Below are positions 51,502 to 61,900 of a stretch of DNA of 64,000 bases, piece after piece. The number at the start of each line of letters is the position of its first letter. Position 1 is the stretch's first letter. The stretch is from Branchiostoma floridae. Taxonomy: Eukaryota; Chordata; Leptocardii; Amphioxiformes; Branchiostomatidae. Under the pieces are notes generated by a model that was given only the letters and a program-made list of their open reading frames with translations, was not told where the DNA came from and ran no database searches. The translations under genes and the position numbers were made by a program. Location of the stretch: positions 16,675,933 through 16,739,932 of the forward strand of contig NC_049979.1 of the NCBI RefSeq assembly GCF_000003815.2, written 5' to 3'.

Positions 51502-51754
51502 AGGTGCACTCTAACCGGACGTGGGGGCACGCTTGCGGCATTGCGGGGTTCGAAAGATACTCAACGAATTTCAGAGCTTCGGACAAAGAACGAATTTTCA
51601 TACTTGTAGTGTATTTTGTCGTCTTCTTTGCCATAATTTTACGTATTACGCAATATCTGAATTATAAAAAATCGGAGAAAATAAGAAAACAGTGACGCAG
51701 TGAACGAACGCAGCAATGCCGCAAGCGTGCCCCACGTCCGGTGAGAGTGCACCT
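51502..51754. mobile_element. 253-bp MITE with ~45-nt TIRs and TTA target duplication
   Basis: The left end begins AGGTGCACTCTAACCGGACG and continues through GGCACGCTTGCGGCATTGC. The right end is the inverse complement with few differences, ending CGGTGAGAGTGCACCT. TTA flanks both sides (51499-51501, 51755-51757), the target size of PIF/Harbinger elements. No transposase. The superfamily is inferred from the target site. Confidence 0.85.
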
Positions 51755-51836
51755 TTATAGTCCGTCTTCATGTCATATCCGTACATATTGACATTAAATG
51801 TCTGGTATTGACCCTGTGTTTGTCCATCAGAACTAG

Positions 51837-52058
51837 TCATACACTTCCAAAAGTCGGACCGAACTCTCCGTCCTTCACGCACGGTGGCTCAGTAAACCGT
51901 TTAACCGTCTGTACAAGTTGCTCGTCAGCAGACCAAGCAGTCTCGATAGTCTCGCCCTGATGCCCAGGCAGCAGACCGAGCCGGCGGCTTTCAGAACTTT
52001 TTACAGATAGTTTACCGGTACCCGCAATGGCTACTTTTAACTTGTCGATCAATACCAT
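51837..52058 (-). other. Possible isolated 5' coding exon
   Basis: An ORF starts at a good-context ATG (CTACCATGG) at 52058 and reads MVLIDKLKVAIAGTGKLSVK. It continues with ETAWSADEQLVQTVKRFTEP and reaches a possible donor (GGAA|GTGTAT) near 51845. The composition is protein-like, but no partner exon or family is recognised. Confidence 0.18.
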
Positions 52059-52961
52059 GGTAGGAGTTTAACCTCATTGATGTTAGAAAATTTCGACTCC
52101 ACGTCGGTACTTAGTTTACATTAGGTTCCCGTCCAACTGTTTGATGCAGTATTCTTTAAACGTGCATCGGTATTTGGTGACCCTCTCACTCTCAGTTATC
52201 GTTGTTAGGACTATGTTTGGACCACCAAGCGTAGCTTCGTGTTACAACAAACTTTGCTAGACAACGATTCTCAAGCTACAACGGCGACAGCCATTCCTGT
52301 ATCGTGTAAGCTTCAGTGCCCTGGCGCCGGGAAGGCGTTTGCCAGTTGTTACAACTTCCACATCGCTACAGTTGGAGGAGCATGGTAGCACTCCAGCCAC
52401 CCTCCGGAAAGTTCCAGCCCGATAAGTCTTGACATTTCATGTTCCGCCTCGGGCAGATTTCCGTCATTAGCGTTATGGTACCCCGATCGGAAGGCTTAGC
52501 CAGCTCGGGACGCCCACATAGTAGCAACGTCGTTATGCGATGTACTAAAGCCCTTAAATGTGGGATTCTCAATCTCTCGGGACCTGGGAGTGGTCTGGAC
52601 TCGGGTAATAGGCACTCCATTCGTCCTTAGATAGGGAGCGAGCGGGGACGTTTATCCGGTAACATTGCTTTATTTCCTTTTCCACATGCAGAACGTTACT
52701 TCAATAGAAGCTCTAGGTACGTACGCCCGGTACCTCCGTGTACATACATCATGTTGCGGGGGCATTGTAGCCGTACAAGTGGTAAATGGCTGTTCAGAGG
52801 AGGGTAAAATTGTTCACGTCTTTTTCCTCTGGCCTATGAGTAACGCAAGCATTCAGGCGAAAGCTGGCCTTAAATTAAACTTGTAGGGACGAGCTCTCCA
52901 AGTCAAACAGAATGCTCAGTCTCCAGAAAATAGCTCCAGCTATCGGCAGTAATGTGAAGAG

Positions 52962-53247
52962 GGGTTCACACGTATGAATATATTCAAGTCCGTATGAGGT
53001 CCGTATGAAGTTTTCAGCCTCTAGCAGGCTCCACGTTTCATTGTAAAAATAGTAGAAATCGGACAAATATAGGTTCCAAAGGAGTTAGCTGACCGAGGAG
53101 TATGGTGTGCTACACAGCAGCTAACACGTCTGGCATATCATCTGTCAGTATTTACTAGTATCCGATTTTTGATTTTTTTTCCAGCAACCTGCGAAGCCTG
53201 GTATGGGATAAGACTTCCATACGGACCTCATACGCACGTGTGAACCC
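52962..53247. mobile_element. Inverted-repeat element with GGGTTCACACG ends
   Basis: The left end starts GGGTTCACACGTATGA and has GTCCGTATGAGGTCCGTATG just inside. The right end is CATACGGACCTCATACGCAC followed by GTGTGAACCC, i.e. the inverse complement. It is about 286 bp with no ORF of interest. Another GGGTTCACA terminus begins at about 53258, so copies may be nested or adjacent. The target duplication is unclear. Confidence 0.65.
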
Positions 53248-53259
53248 ATCTAAGGTAGG

Positions 53260-55224
53260 GTTCACATGCATCACGTCGATGTACCTCGGCGAGTTAGAAA
53301 ACTTTCATAGATTGTATGTTATACAGAATATTTACTAATAGGGTTTTTAGAAATTAGCGAAGACAGTCCACAGACAGCATGGCCGGTTGTAGGAACGGAT
53401 TTCCCGATACCCGTGTTTCTCAGAAGCTACATGAAGCGCGATACTCTGTACATCACAGGGATGACAGTGTGTTAAGTGTGAAAAGTACCCTGGGTGTCGC
53501 CCTTGATTGATAATATAGTATGAGATATTGAGGGGAAAAAATTCACCGTGTGTACGGACAGTCACCAAAGAAAAACTTGATCTTGATCTTGCTATTGATC
53601 CGGTGCAATGATCAGTAAGTATCTCTGGAGCTAGCGATAAATGACTGGGTAAGGGACACATGCACCAGCCGATCAATGCTGACAAGAGGTCAATGTCAGT
53701 CCTGATGAGGCTTGAGTCTGACTTGACTACGTTTATGTATCCTGCCTCAGGTCAATAGACCCAATCTCATTTTCCTAAATACCCTTCATGCCATCGGTGT
53801 AATTTGCACATCTACATTTCCGGCGTTACTTGTCCCTGGAAATATATTGACAGGTAATGTGGCTGCTGGCCATTGTCTATTATTAATACTATTAACCCTC
53901 GTCTTTGTTGTTACCCCTCACTACGCATTATTCTTGTGGTCGAATCTAGGGTGAGGTTTTATAGTTCTCGAACCCTCAAGTGTAATTCACATTCCTTGCA
54001 GCGGAAGAAAGGGGACTCTGATCCGCTGCATATTGATTACCCACACCTCATTCTGTGGTTTGGTAAGGATTGTGTTCGTAAACCTATGACAAATGTACGT
54101 CTTAAGTCCGTCTATTCATCCCATCAACACAAGTTTTCTTTTCTCGCTAACGAAAGAAAAAAAACGACTTGCGACGAACGCGCGCGGGCGACTGGAGAGA
54201 TGACCCGGAGATGAAAAACTGGAAACCGGCTTTCATGGAGACGTTTTAATTATCGGCTGAAATTGTTTTGCGTCGATAAGATCTTGTGTGGACGAGCGCT
54301 GTCTCCATTCTGTACCAATATACATCGGTTCATTAGTTCAGTTGTGGACCCTACGACTGTGGAACAGTTGCGCGTTAACTGGCTGTCACGGTATTGTACA
54401 CAGGAAATTACACGTAGACAATTTCTTTTACTCCACTGTAGACGTGTATCTCTAGAGAGACATATCCTTCGACATGTGGACTATGCAATCAAACCCAAGG
54501 CTGATTGCTGAGAAAGACTTACACCGTGGACCGATGACCAAGTACAATCTAATTATCTTCTCTGTATGAAAAATATAATTTTGATAAAATCATAACATCA
54601 CAAATAAAGCGAAATAAATATGTGATATGTAAAGGAGGCTGGGCTGAAGGCCAGATTCAAGATTCAAGATTCTCTCGATTGGCGCAATGGCGTTACATCT
54701 GTCGGAGTAGTTTAGATGTCCCTGAATGACTGAAAGGAAAACAGTGATTGGTACGGTGGCCGATTTTGAGGTGAAGATTCGCTCACGCAAAAAGTCATAA
54801 GCCCCTTTCGCTGCTTGAATACGGTGCACACTTGGGGAACCCACCATGGAGATTCAAAATGTTCTCTGAAACAGCGGTTGGCATTTCGCGCACAGATTTC
54901 TTAAATAAAATACAGCCCATTTCACATATTTTTCTTGTTACAATAATATGGTAACATTTTAATAATGCTGATAACTATAGCTCCACGACCTCAAACCTTC
55001 ACCAAAATGATGTTGATGTTTTCGAGTGACGTAAAATAAAATGTTCCGATCATTTATGTGAATAAAAGGAACTCATCTGCATACATTTTATGATTAACCA
55101 TCTTTTCTATCGAAATGACACAAGTCGAAAGCATGAAAGTCATATTTTAACAGTAAAGGCTATTGTAGTGATTTCTCATAAATAATGTAAAGAAAAAACT
55201 GATTACATGATTCATGTCTGCCAA
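53260..55224. other. Intergenic, no supported gene
   Basis: Short ORFs only. Three AGATTCA copies at about 54652-54672 resemble the simple tail of a retroposon on the minus strand, but no body is recognised. Confidence 0.3.
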
Positions 55225-55690
55225 TGAGATGAGATGAGAGATGAGAGCTTTATTTTGGTTCTTGCAGTTTAGTACATAAACTGAAATTCTAAACCAAATT
55301 ACAATTGTGGGCGTGTGTTCGCCCGAGAGTATCAGTCTTAAAAAAGTATCATTATAAAACATTCATTATAAAATAGAGTTACATAATAATAGACGTCAGC
55401 GTTTCGTCTTCCAGAGAACATTAGACAATTGTCATTGAGAGGAAATGAATGTCTACAAGTACAAGGTCTTGTTATACAGAGATGTTGCCTGATACAAAAA
55501 CGACTTTCTAAGTCGCTCAGTGCGACACGCCGGTAGTGTTAGCTGGTTGCTGTTCCTTAGTGTGCGTCCAGTCTGCTGTTGCCTGTTCCCCGTAACCATG
55601 TAGTGTAGCGGATGGTCACTGGCGCGCATCTGGTTTAGAAGTGTCACTGCTGCTTCTTCACGCCTGGACCAGAGAGTTCAATGTTCAATT
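55225..55690 (-). mobile_element. Non-LTR retrotransposon (CR1/L2-like LINE) 3' fragment
   Basis: The minus-strand ORF ending at 55453 reads LRNSNQLTLPACRTERLRKS and then FLYQATSLYNK. This matches the conserved C-terminal end of LINE reverse-transcriptase polyproteins (RT-(E)R-L-(R)-(K)SF-x-x-(R/Q)A-x-x-L-(W/Y)N). It is followed by a ~200-nt 3' UTR with AATAAA and a CATCT-type microsatellite tail at about 55225-55255. It is 5'-truncated, as is usual for LINEs. The clade is inferred from the short tail only. Confidence 0.7.
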
Positions 55691-58556
55691 TTACACACTA
55701 CTACTTAATGCTTACTACTACTACTACTTCTCCACATGTCTGATACTCCCCATTATTTACCACTATGGAATTTGAATATCTCTCAGTAATTATGCAGATA
55801 AATCATATTGGTACCTCATCTATACTTGCAGTGTGCCTAAAGTTACCACGCTGCTTGTCTGCCTGAGGTTTGGTTATTTTCACTGAAGAAGACTCAATAA
55901 AAGGAAAGGCCGGACAATGTGGCATCGCACTCAAGTTAAGAGAACTTACCGTATGTGAATCGCCGCCACGAAAGCAGAAACGAATTCGAAAACGTACACT
56001 GATAACAAGATGACTAAAATGGATAACATCAAGGAGGTTAAAATTAACCTCCTTGATAGCACAAAAACATGAACTATTTTGAAATGTAAAACGTCCAAAG
56101 TCATGTAACCATGAATGCATATTATTAAGCATAAAAGGAATACATGTGAAATTTCAGTCATTAAAGATCGAAAGCGTTTCATTGACGTCAGAAACTCATG
56201 GGTTAAGGACTATGATCTATGAGTTTATTGTAGGGGAACAAAGAGATATCTCCGTCTAATGCACCGTCTAATAAAGACATTTATGCCTATGACGTGTCAT
56301 GTGAGCCTTGGCCGTTGGCCTAGGAGAAAGACCATTTGCGGGTGTGGTCGTAAATTGCGGCGCTTGCTGACGCCGTATCCGGATATATCCCTTCTCCAAC
56401 ACCTCTTTCGCTTGACATCAGTCAGACTTGAACAATATGAAGTGTCACTGTGAACTGCATCTTTTTCCTTTGGAAACTGATGTACTGATGATAGCACATG
56501 TATATGCCCAGTACAGAAACAAGCTGGGGGCCTCTCGCGGTACTTACTTGATTAAGCGCTTTTTCGTCATCCCGTTTGATTTTAACTGCGAGTTCTATTG
56601 TAGAAAATCGGGAGCCCGACTGTGCCCCAAAATAGCCCAGCAGCCGCGGGGTTGCCTACAGGGTCCCGGCTCGAAGTGCAAAAAACAGCCTGTAAACTAC
56701 CCACTGGGCAGCTCTTTTTCCATAGCGTTACTCTCTGTATGGAAGAAATGTTTCATAATTCAACAAGCTTTATCTAGCGTCACAATCATCCAACTGGTTA
56801 ATTGATTAAAGTCTGTACTATAGCATTTTATTTCAACAGGATTTTCAGGGTATCGTTACACCATGACATCTATCCTGCAATAAAAGAAATAGTCTGCAAT
56901 TCACAATTTCTGGGTAGAATATTTCCTTATCACTGCGCACATACACGGCTAAAGGTCTGATTTGCGCGACTCAGTTGTTTATACCGTGATTATGATACCT
57001 CCTGGCGCCGTTCATTAAACTTGTTTTGATCGATAGCTTCACTCTGACTGTAAAGGTAAGGTGATGGAGGGATGACATTTATTGGTTCTCACTAAGAGTA
57101 GATTAGTTCCTTCCTGTCACCTTAAATCTGCTGAAATCAGCGGAGACAAGTCTGATGATAATGTTCCTATCGCCGCCCATGGGAATGTTAGAGACCAGGA
57201 AAGAAATGAAAATGGGGAGGTCTAATTACGGTATTCTCCCCCGGGTAGTTACCCCCTTGTCTCTACAGTGCTAATGGAGTTAAGCGATTAAGCTCTTATC
57301 AGTGTTTTAAATTTCTCGTAATGAGGAACAGCCCCTGGGAGAGTGGTAACTACCAAATATGGTCACATTTCGTGAAGAAAGTTAGAATTGAGCAAGTTTG
57401 ATCATTAAAGCGTGATGCGCACTAATGACGACCTGCCGCTGTATTAATGAGACAGAACAAGTTTGATAGATACCGAGCTGATCTTTAACAATTAGCAAGT
57501 GTGAGAACATCATGGGAGTCATTGCAGATCTTCGACCATCACAACTTATATCTCCAGCTTTAACTCTGATTCGCGATTCTTAAAGGTTTTACGATCTTAT
57601 ATCTGTCCTGATAGCGACGTCAGATAGTTCTAAAAACTTAAAAATAGTTTACCTGGAAATACCTGGAAGTTATGGATCGGACTGATTTTATCGCCACCCC
57701 TTCGCAGTACAATGTCAGAGAGAACACCACATGAAATATCTTAGTTGCGTAAAGCACTGACTGCCTACCACTTACAGCCCGGTAACGGATTGGTGCCGGA
57801 GATCGGAGTCAGTATTGCACCCAGCGAGATAACGCTATTTTATCCATCACCGTCCTTCACCGAACGCAAACTACCGTACCACACGTACAGCGGTCGTTTG
57901 ATCGTTGTCAAGTATTGATTTGACACTGTTTCTAAGTTTTGCTCACAATTCAATCTTGTTCACGTATGTAGGTCCGGTACAGTACTGCCCATGTACATCA
58001 CGTCCGTCCCTACACTTCATCACACATCGACCTCCCTATCATTCTTATCCCTTATTTGTCATTCACCTGGTGAAAACTTCAAACTCATCTTATTGAGCAC
58101 AAAAATGTAAACCCTTCCGAATCCGACAAAGCGTGCTATTAAAGGTGTGACGAGTTCATTTCCAGAAGAACCAGGGCCAGCCCGACCGGTACGTTAGTCG
58201 TTACATCCGCCCACGGGAACACTCTGGTCATCTCACCTGATTACAGCCGGGCGTGACATGTGCTCACAAGTAGAGATTCTGCAGTAGCACAACCACACAT
58301 CCTGAATTCGTATAACTAACGTCGAAGTTAGTAAATCTTTAATAAGTTTCTTTATTCTCCTCAACAATAACACTCAGTCTGGAGGAATTGCACATGGTTA
58401 AGCAACGTTGTGTCGGTAAAACCGGGTGAAAAATTTTATTTTGCTGCATTCTGACATTAATGCTTTCTGCATTATGTATATATGTGGAAGTCGTAGCGAT
58501 CTTACCTTTGTACCTGTTACCTTTGCCAGAATGGCATTTTAGGCTTGTACGTCTGT

Positions 58557-58558
<2 letters not shown>
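55691..58558. other. Intergenic, no supported gene
   Basis: One perfect small inverted repeat at 56028-56057 (ATCAAGGAGGTTAA, AA, then its inverse complement). Otherwise nothing recognisable. Confidence 0.35.

Positions 58559-58605
<47 letters not shown>
58559..58605. repeat. (GT)n microsatellite
   Basis: About 22 uninterrupted GT units lie immediately before the repeat array at 58606-59470. Confidence 0.95.
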
Positions 58606-58607
<2 letters not shown>

Positions 58608-59470
58608 CAGCATAACTCGAGAAGCCTTGGATTGATCCTGATAATATTTGGTATGTGGGTAGGGGTCGGGAAAACGAAGGTCAAGCTGTGGTCGTGTTTT
58701 TTGAGTGGTAGATAGCCCTAGAGACAGAGAGTGAGTGCTGTGGCCCCCTAGCGGCTTTTTTTAGAACTCCAGACGCCGGTTTCCTTTCAAACTTAGGACG
58801 AGAATAACTCAAGAACGGGTTGACGGATCATCATGATTTTTGGTATGTAGATAGAATGCGTGATGACTAACATAATGAGATATTAATTATGCAAATCAAC
58901 AGCTAACTTGCATAATCAATGAGGAAAGTTTATAAATCCACTGCATTCTATGATATGACTTTCAAACTTGTCACATATGTTGCTGGGAAGGAGAGAAATG
59001 TCGATAGATATCAATTATGCAAATAACGAACTCATTGCAAATGACGACCTCATTTGTATAATCAATGGGAAGATATGAACGTGTTGACAGATCATCATAA
59101 TTTTTTGTATGTAGATTGCCTAAGTGAAGACCTACATAATGAGATACTGATTATGCAAATCAACAGCTAATTTGCATTATTAATGAGGAATGTTCATAAA
59201 TCCACTGCATTCCGTGATAGGACTTTCAAAGTTGTCACGTATCTAACTGAAAAAGAGGGCAGAGAGTGAGAGGTGTATGTTTGGGTCCCCCTAGCGTATT
59301 TTTTGGAACTGCAGGAGCCTGTTTAGTTTCAGACTTTGAAAGAGAATAGGTCAAGAAGGGACCAAAGGATCATCATGATTTTTGGTAAGCTGATAGCTTA
59401 AGTAATGCTTGATACAATTTGATATTAATTATTTAAATTGGGATCTAATTTGCATGATTAATGGAAAAAT
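58606..59470. repeat. Degenerate repeat array with TCATCATGATTTTTGGTATG units
   Basis: Related blocks start near 58620, 58830, 59090 and 59370. Each has a GGATCATCATGATTTTTGGTA-like head (variants in each) and, in the two best copies, a shared body containing TTATGCAAATCAACAGCTAA, CATAATGAG and AAATCCACTGCATTC. A second shared segment (CCCCTAGCG, then TTTTTT and GAACT) recurs at ~58745 and ~59287, about 540 bp apart. It is non-coding and looks like a decayed tandem or nested repeat rather than a gene. Confidence 0.75.
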
Positions 59471-61619
59471 TAAAGAAAACCAACTCCAGGCATATGACTT
59501 AAAAAATGCAATGAGTAACACATTCATGTCTACAGACATCATTCTACATAACAAACCTGGTTTATTTGACAAAGGCATGTGTTCGTGGAACTCTAGTTCG
59601 ATATGTAAAAAGTCGTACAGATGGTTCAGTTTTGGATCCAAATACGTTAAGAAAAAAACGTCCATAACTTTTTCCAAAGACTAGTATTTGTTTTGCAGTT
59701 TGACTGACTTTGTCTCGAAATCCCCATGTGTTTCTTCCGTCTAGACATACATGACAGCAAGCTTACGTGTAATGCTCGGCGTGGGTGCAATGCGTGCATT
59801 GGAATCGTTGAACCTGAATTGAAAGGACAATTCTAGTCCCAGACCCTCCAGATAGATTTATTCTGAATGCCCTTCATCTCCTGCCAAGACGGTAACGATT
59901 CATAACAACAGACATATCTGGGCCGATAGAAGGCCACGCAGTGAAATCTTTCTAAATGTCAGGTCAAAGTAAGAGATTGAGGAAACCATGCTGAAGCCTG
60001 GTTGGTCTGATTTCTTGCCTCTGAAGTGTATTGAAATTAGGGAAAGGTCTATCAAAGGTTGCAAGCAGGGCAAAGTTGGAAAGAAGGGAGCATAGTTTAA
60101 ATACCTAGTTACGGTACCATGCATTATAAATTTACAAGTCTTTGACACTTTAAGGTCTGATCTTTAGCACGATGTGATTTGGGAGCAGTTCTGAAGTCGA
60201 ATGACGACGTAGAAATATCGAAGACCGGCAGATTGACGTTCAGACTGACCTAGACGGTGACCTCACGAGGCGAAGCTTCCACTCTTGGCCAGTCTTCACA
60301 GCGCCAAACAACACCTCCGTCTGACATATCATTCTTCAGACTGGAGTCATTTGATGAAGCTTCAGAGGTCAGCCGACGACCTCACGTAAAGGTGCGAACT
60401 TGAAAGTGAATCAACATTGGCGTTCACCTTGCGCGAGTTTATGTGAGTGTCGTTAACTGTCACCCATCAGCACCATACCTGTCCAAGCTCTGGATCAGAG
60501 GCACACATCATATCATGTCTTAGAAGGTCATCAAGTTGACATGACACATTCCTAGTATGTCAATGTCTTTCTGTCAAAGTTTCATTTGTTGACACAAATT
60601 TAAAGGCATAGATGGAATGAAATTAGATACATATATGTGGACGTGGTAGCTCAGTTGTTTCGTTCGCGAGTGTAGATTATGTCTTCCTCCAATGAGGAAG
60701 AAAACGTGTCCTAGCTTTGCCCATTGGATCGTACTTCCCGCTGTAGCACGGGGGGAAGCTTAAACTCTTTTAATTTCTTTCTCGTGTTTCTGATTAAAGT
60801 CTAAGTATAATGCGATATAATGCAGCTAGATGCAGAAAAGCCACGATCTAGGCGAGACGAACATGCAAATGTAGGTAGGAACCGTCTTCCTCAGTACAAG
60901 GCGCGGCTTCCCGCTTCCGGGTACGCATGAAGAGTGAAAAGCCCGTCTTCTGTGACGGTTAATTAGGGTGACGATTGGAATGGAAGAAAATGGAGAAAAA
61001 AATGGGCTTTCTTGATCAGGGTGAACCCCATTACTGTTAAGTTGTCGCCTTGTATCACCTCTTCTTGGAGTTATCGGCTATCTTGCGTGGAATCGCTGCC
61101 CCCGTAGTCTCCGAGCCTACACGTAATAGTGCGTTAAAAGGGTTACTGTCTAATAGATACGGGGATTCTGTGAGCAAATGGAGTAGCCTATGTAAGATGT
61201 CGGGATTAGTTTGGTCGGCAGCCGTCTTATCATCAGGTACGTGAAGGTCACCTGCAAGTACATGTAACTCTCTCAACTTTACAAACACATCTAGATTGTC
61301 AAACATCATCTTGGGTAAGACATCAGAGAATAGTACGTTTTACAACATCAGCTTATCATGATAACAGATAGCAGAATGTATGCCGCTGCTGAACCGTATG
61401 TTCATCCTCACAGGGCCTCCCTTTGATAATCCGGTAGTAAAGTTCCAGCCGCTTTACACTACTATCGTTTTTCTGAATCAGTGCGGGATATATCTAGCAA
61501 CTAGACAGAGATTGACCGCCACATCGATCATGTTGGCACATGACAGTCACTACTGATGTGCCACGGTTTTACTGCCGAAACCTGGGACATCCATTCATGG
61601 AGTTATAGGAGTAGTAATT
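59471..61619. other. Intergenic with weak candidates
   Basis: No firm gene. At 60643-60735 the plus strand has GTGGTAGCTCAGTTGTTTCG, which resembles a tRNA A-box or SINE head, but no good B-box or cloverleaf follows. A minus-strand ORF at 61309-61055 contains FVKLRELHVLAGDLHVPDD; I do not recognise it. Confidence 0.3.
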
Positions 61620-61900
61620 CTTTTATCTCAGGCTTAAGTGTGTTGTCTATTTCAGCAAAAGTGCGTTGACCTGCTCTTGAAGTGTATAGTTGGGTATGTG
61701 TAGCAGGTGTGGTTGTCTGGTGTTAAAACTGTGGACTGGGTTGCTAAAACGAAATGTGTTGAGTAAGTAGCTGGGTGCTAGGTCATGAAGGCACTTATAA
61801 ACCATGGTACAGGTATGACGAGTCCTTCGCTCTTGTAGTTGATTCCAACCCAGTGCCCGGTGTAGTTCCCAACATTTGACCTCGGCTCACATCTGAGGAT
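61620..61900 (-). mobile_element. LINE reverse-transcriptase C-terminal remnant
   Basis: One minus-strand frame reads LGWNQLQERRTRHTCTMVYK, then CLHDLAPSYLLNTFRFSNPV and HSFNTRQPHLLHIPNYT, ending at a stop at 61649-61647. This is the conserved thumb/C-terminal region of non-LTR reverse transcriptases (LGW-x-x-L-x-ERR, YK-x-LH-x-LAP-x-YL). Just before the stop, the +1 frame reads TSRAGQRTFAEI, the expected continuation, so a frameshift has broken the copy. It is a dead fragment. Confidence 0.75.

Noticed and set aside
60643-60735. Possible tRNA gene (GTGGTAGCTCAGTTG)
   Set aside because: Only the A-box-like part is present. No B-box at the right distance and no acceptor stem pairing.
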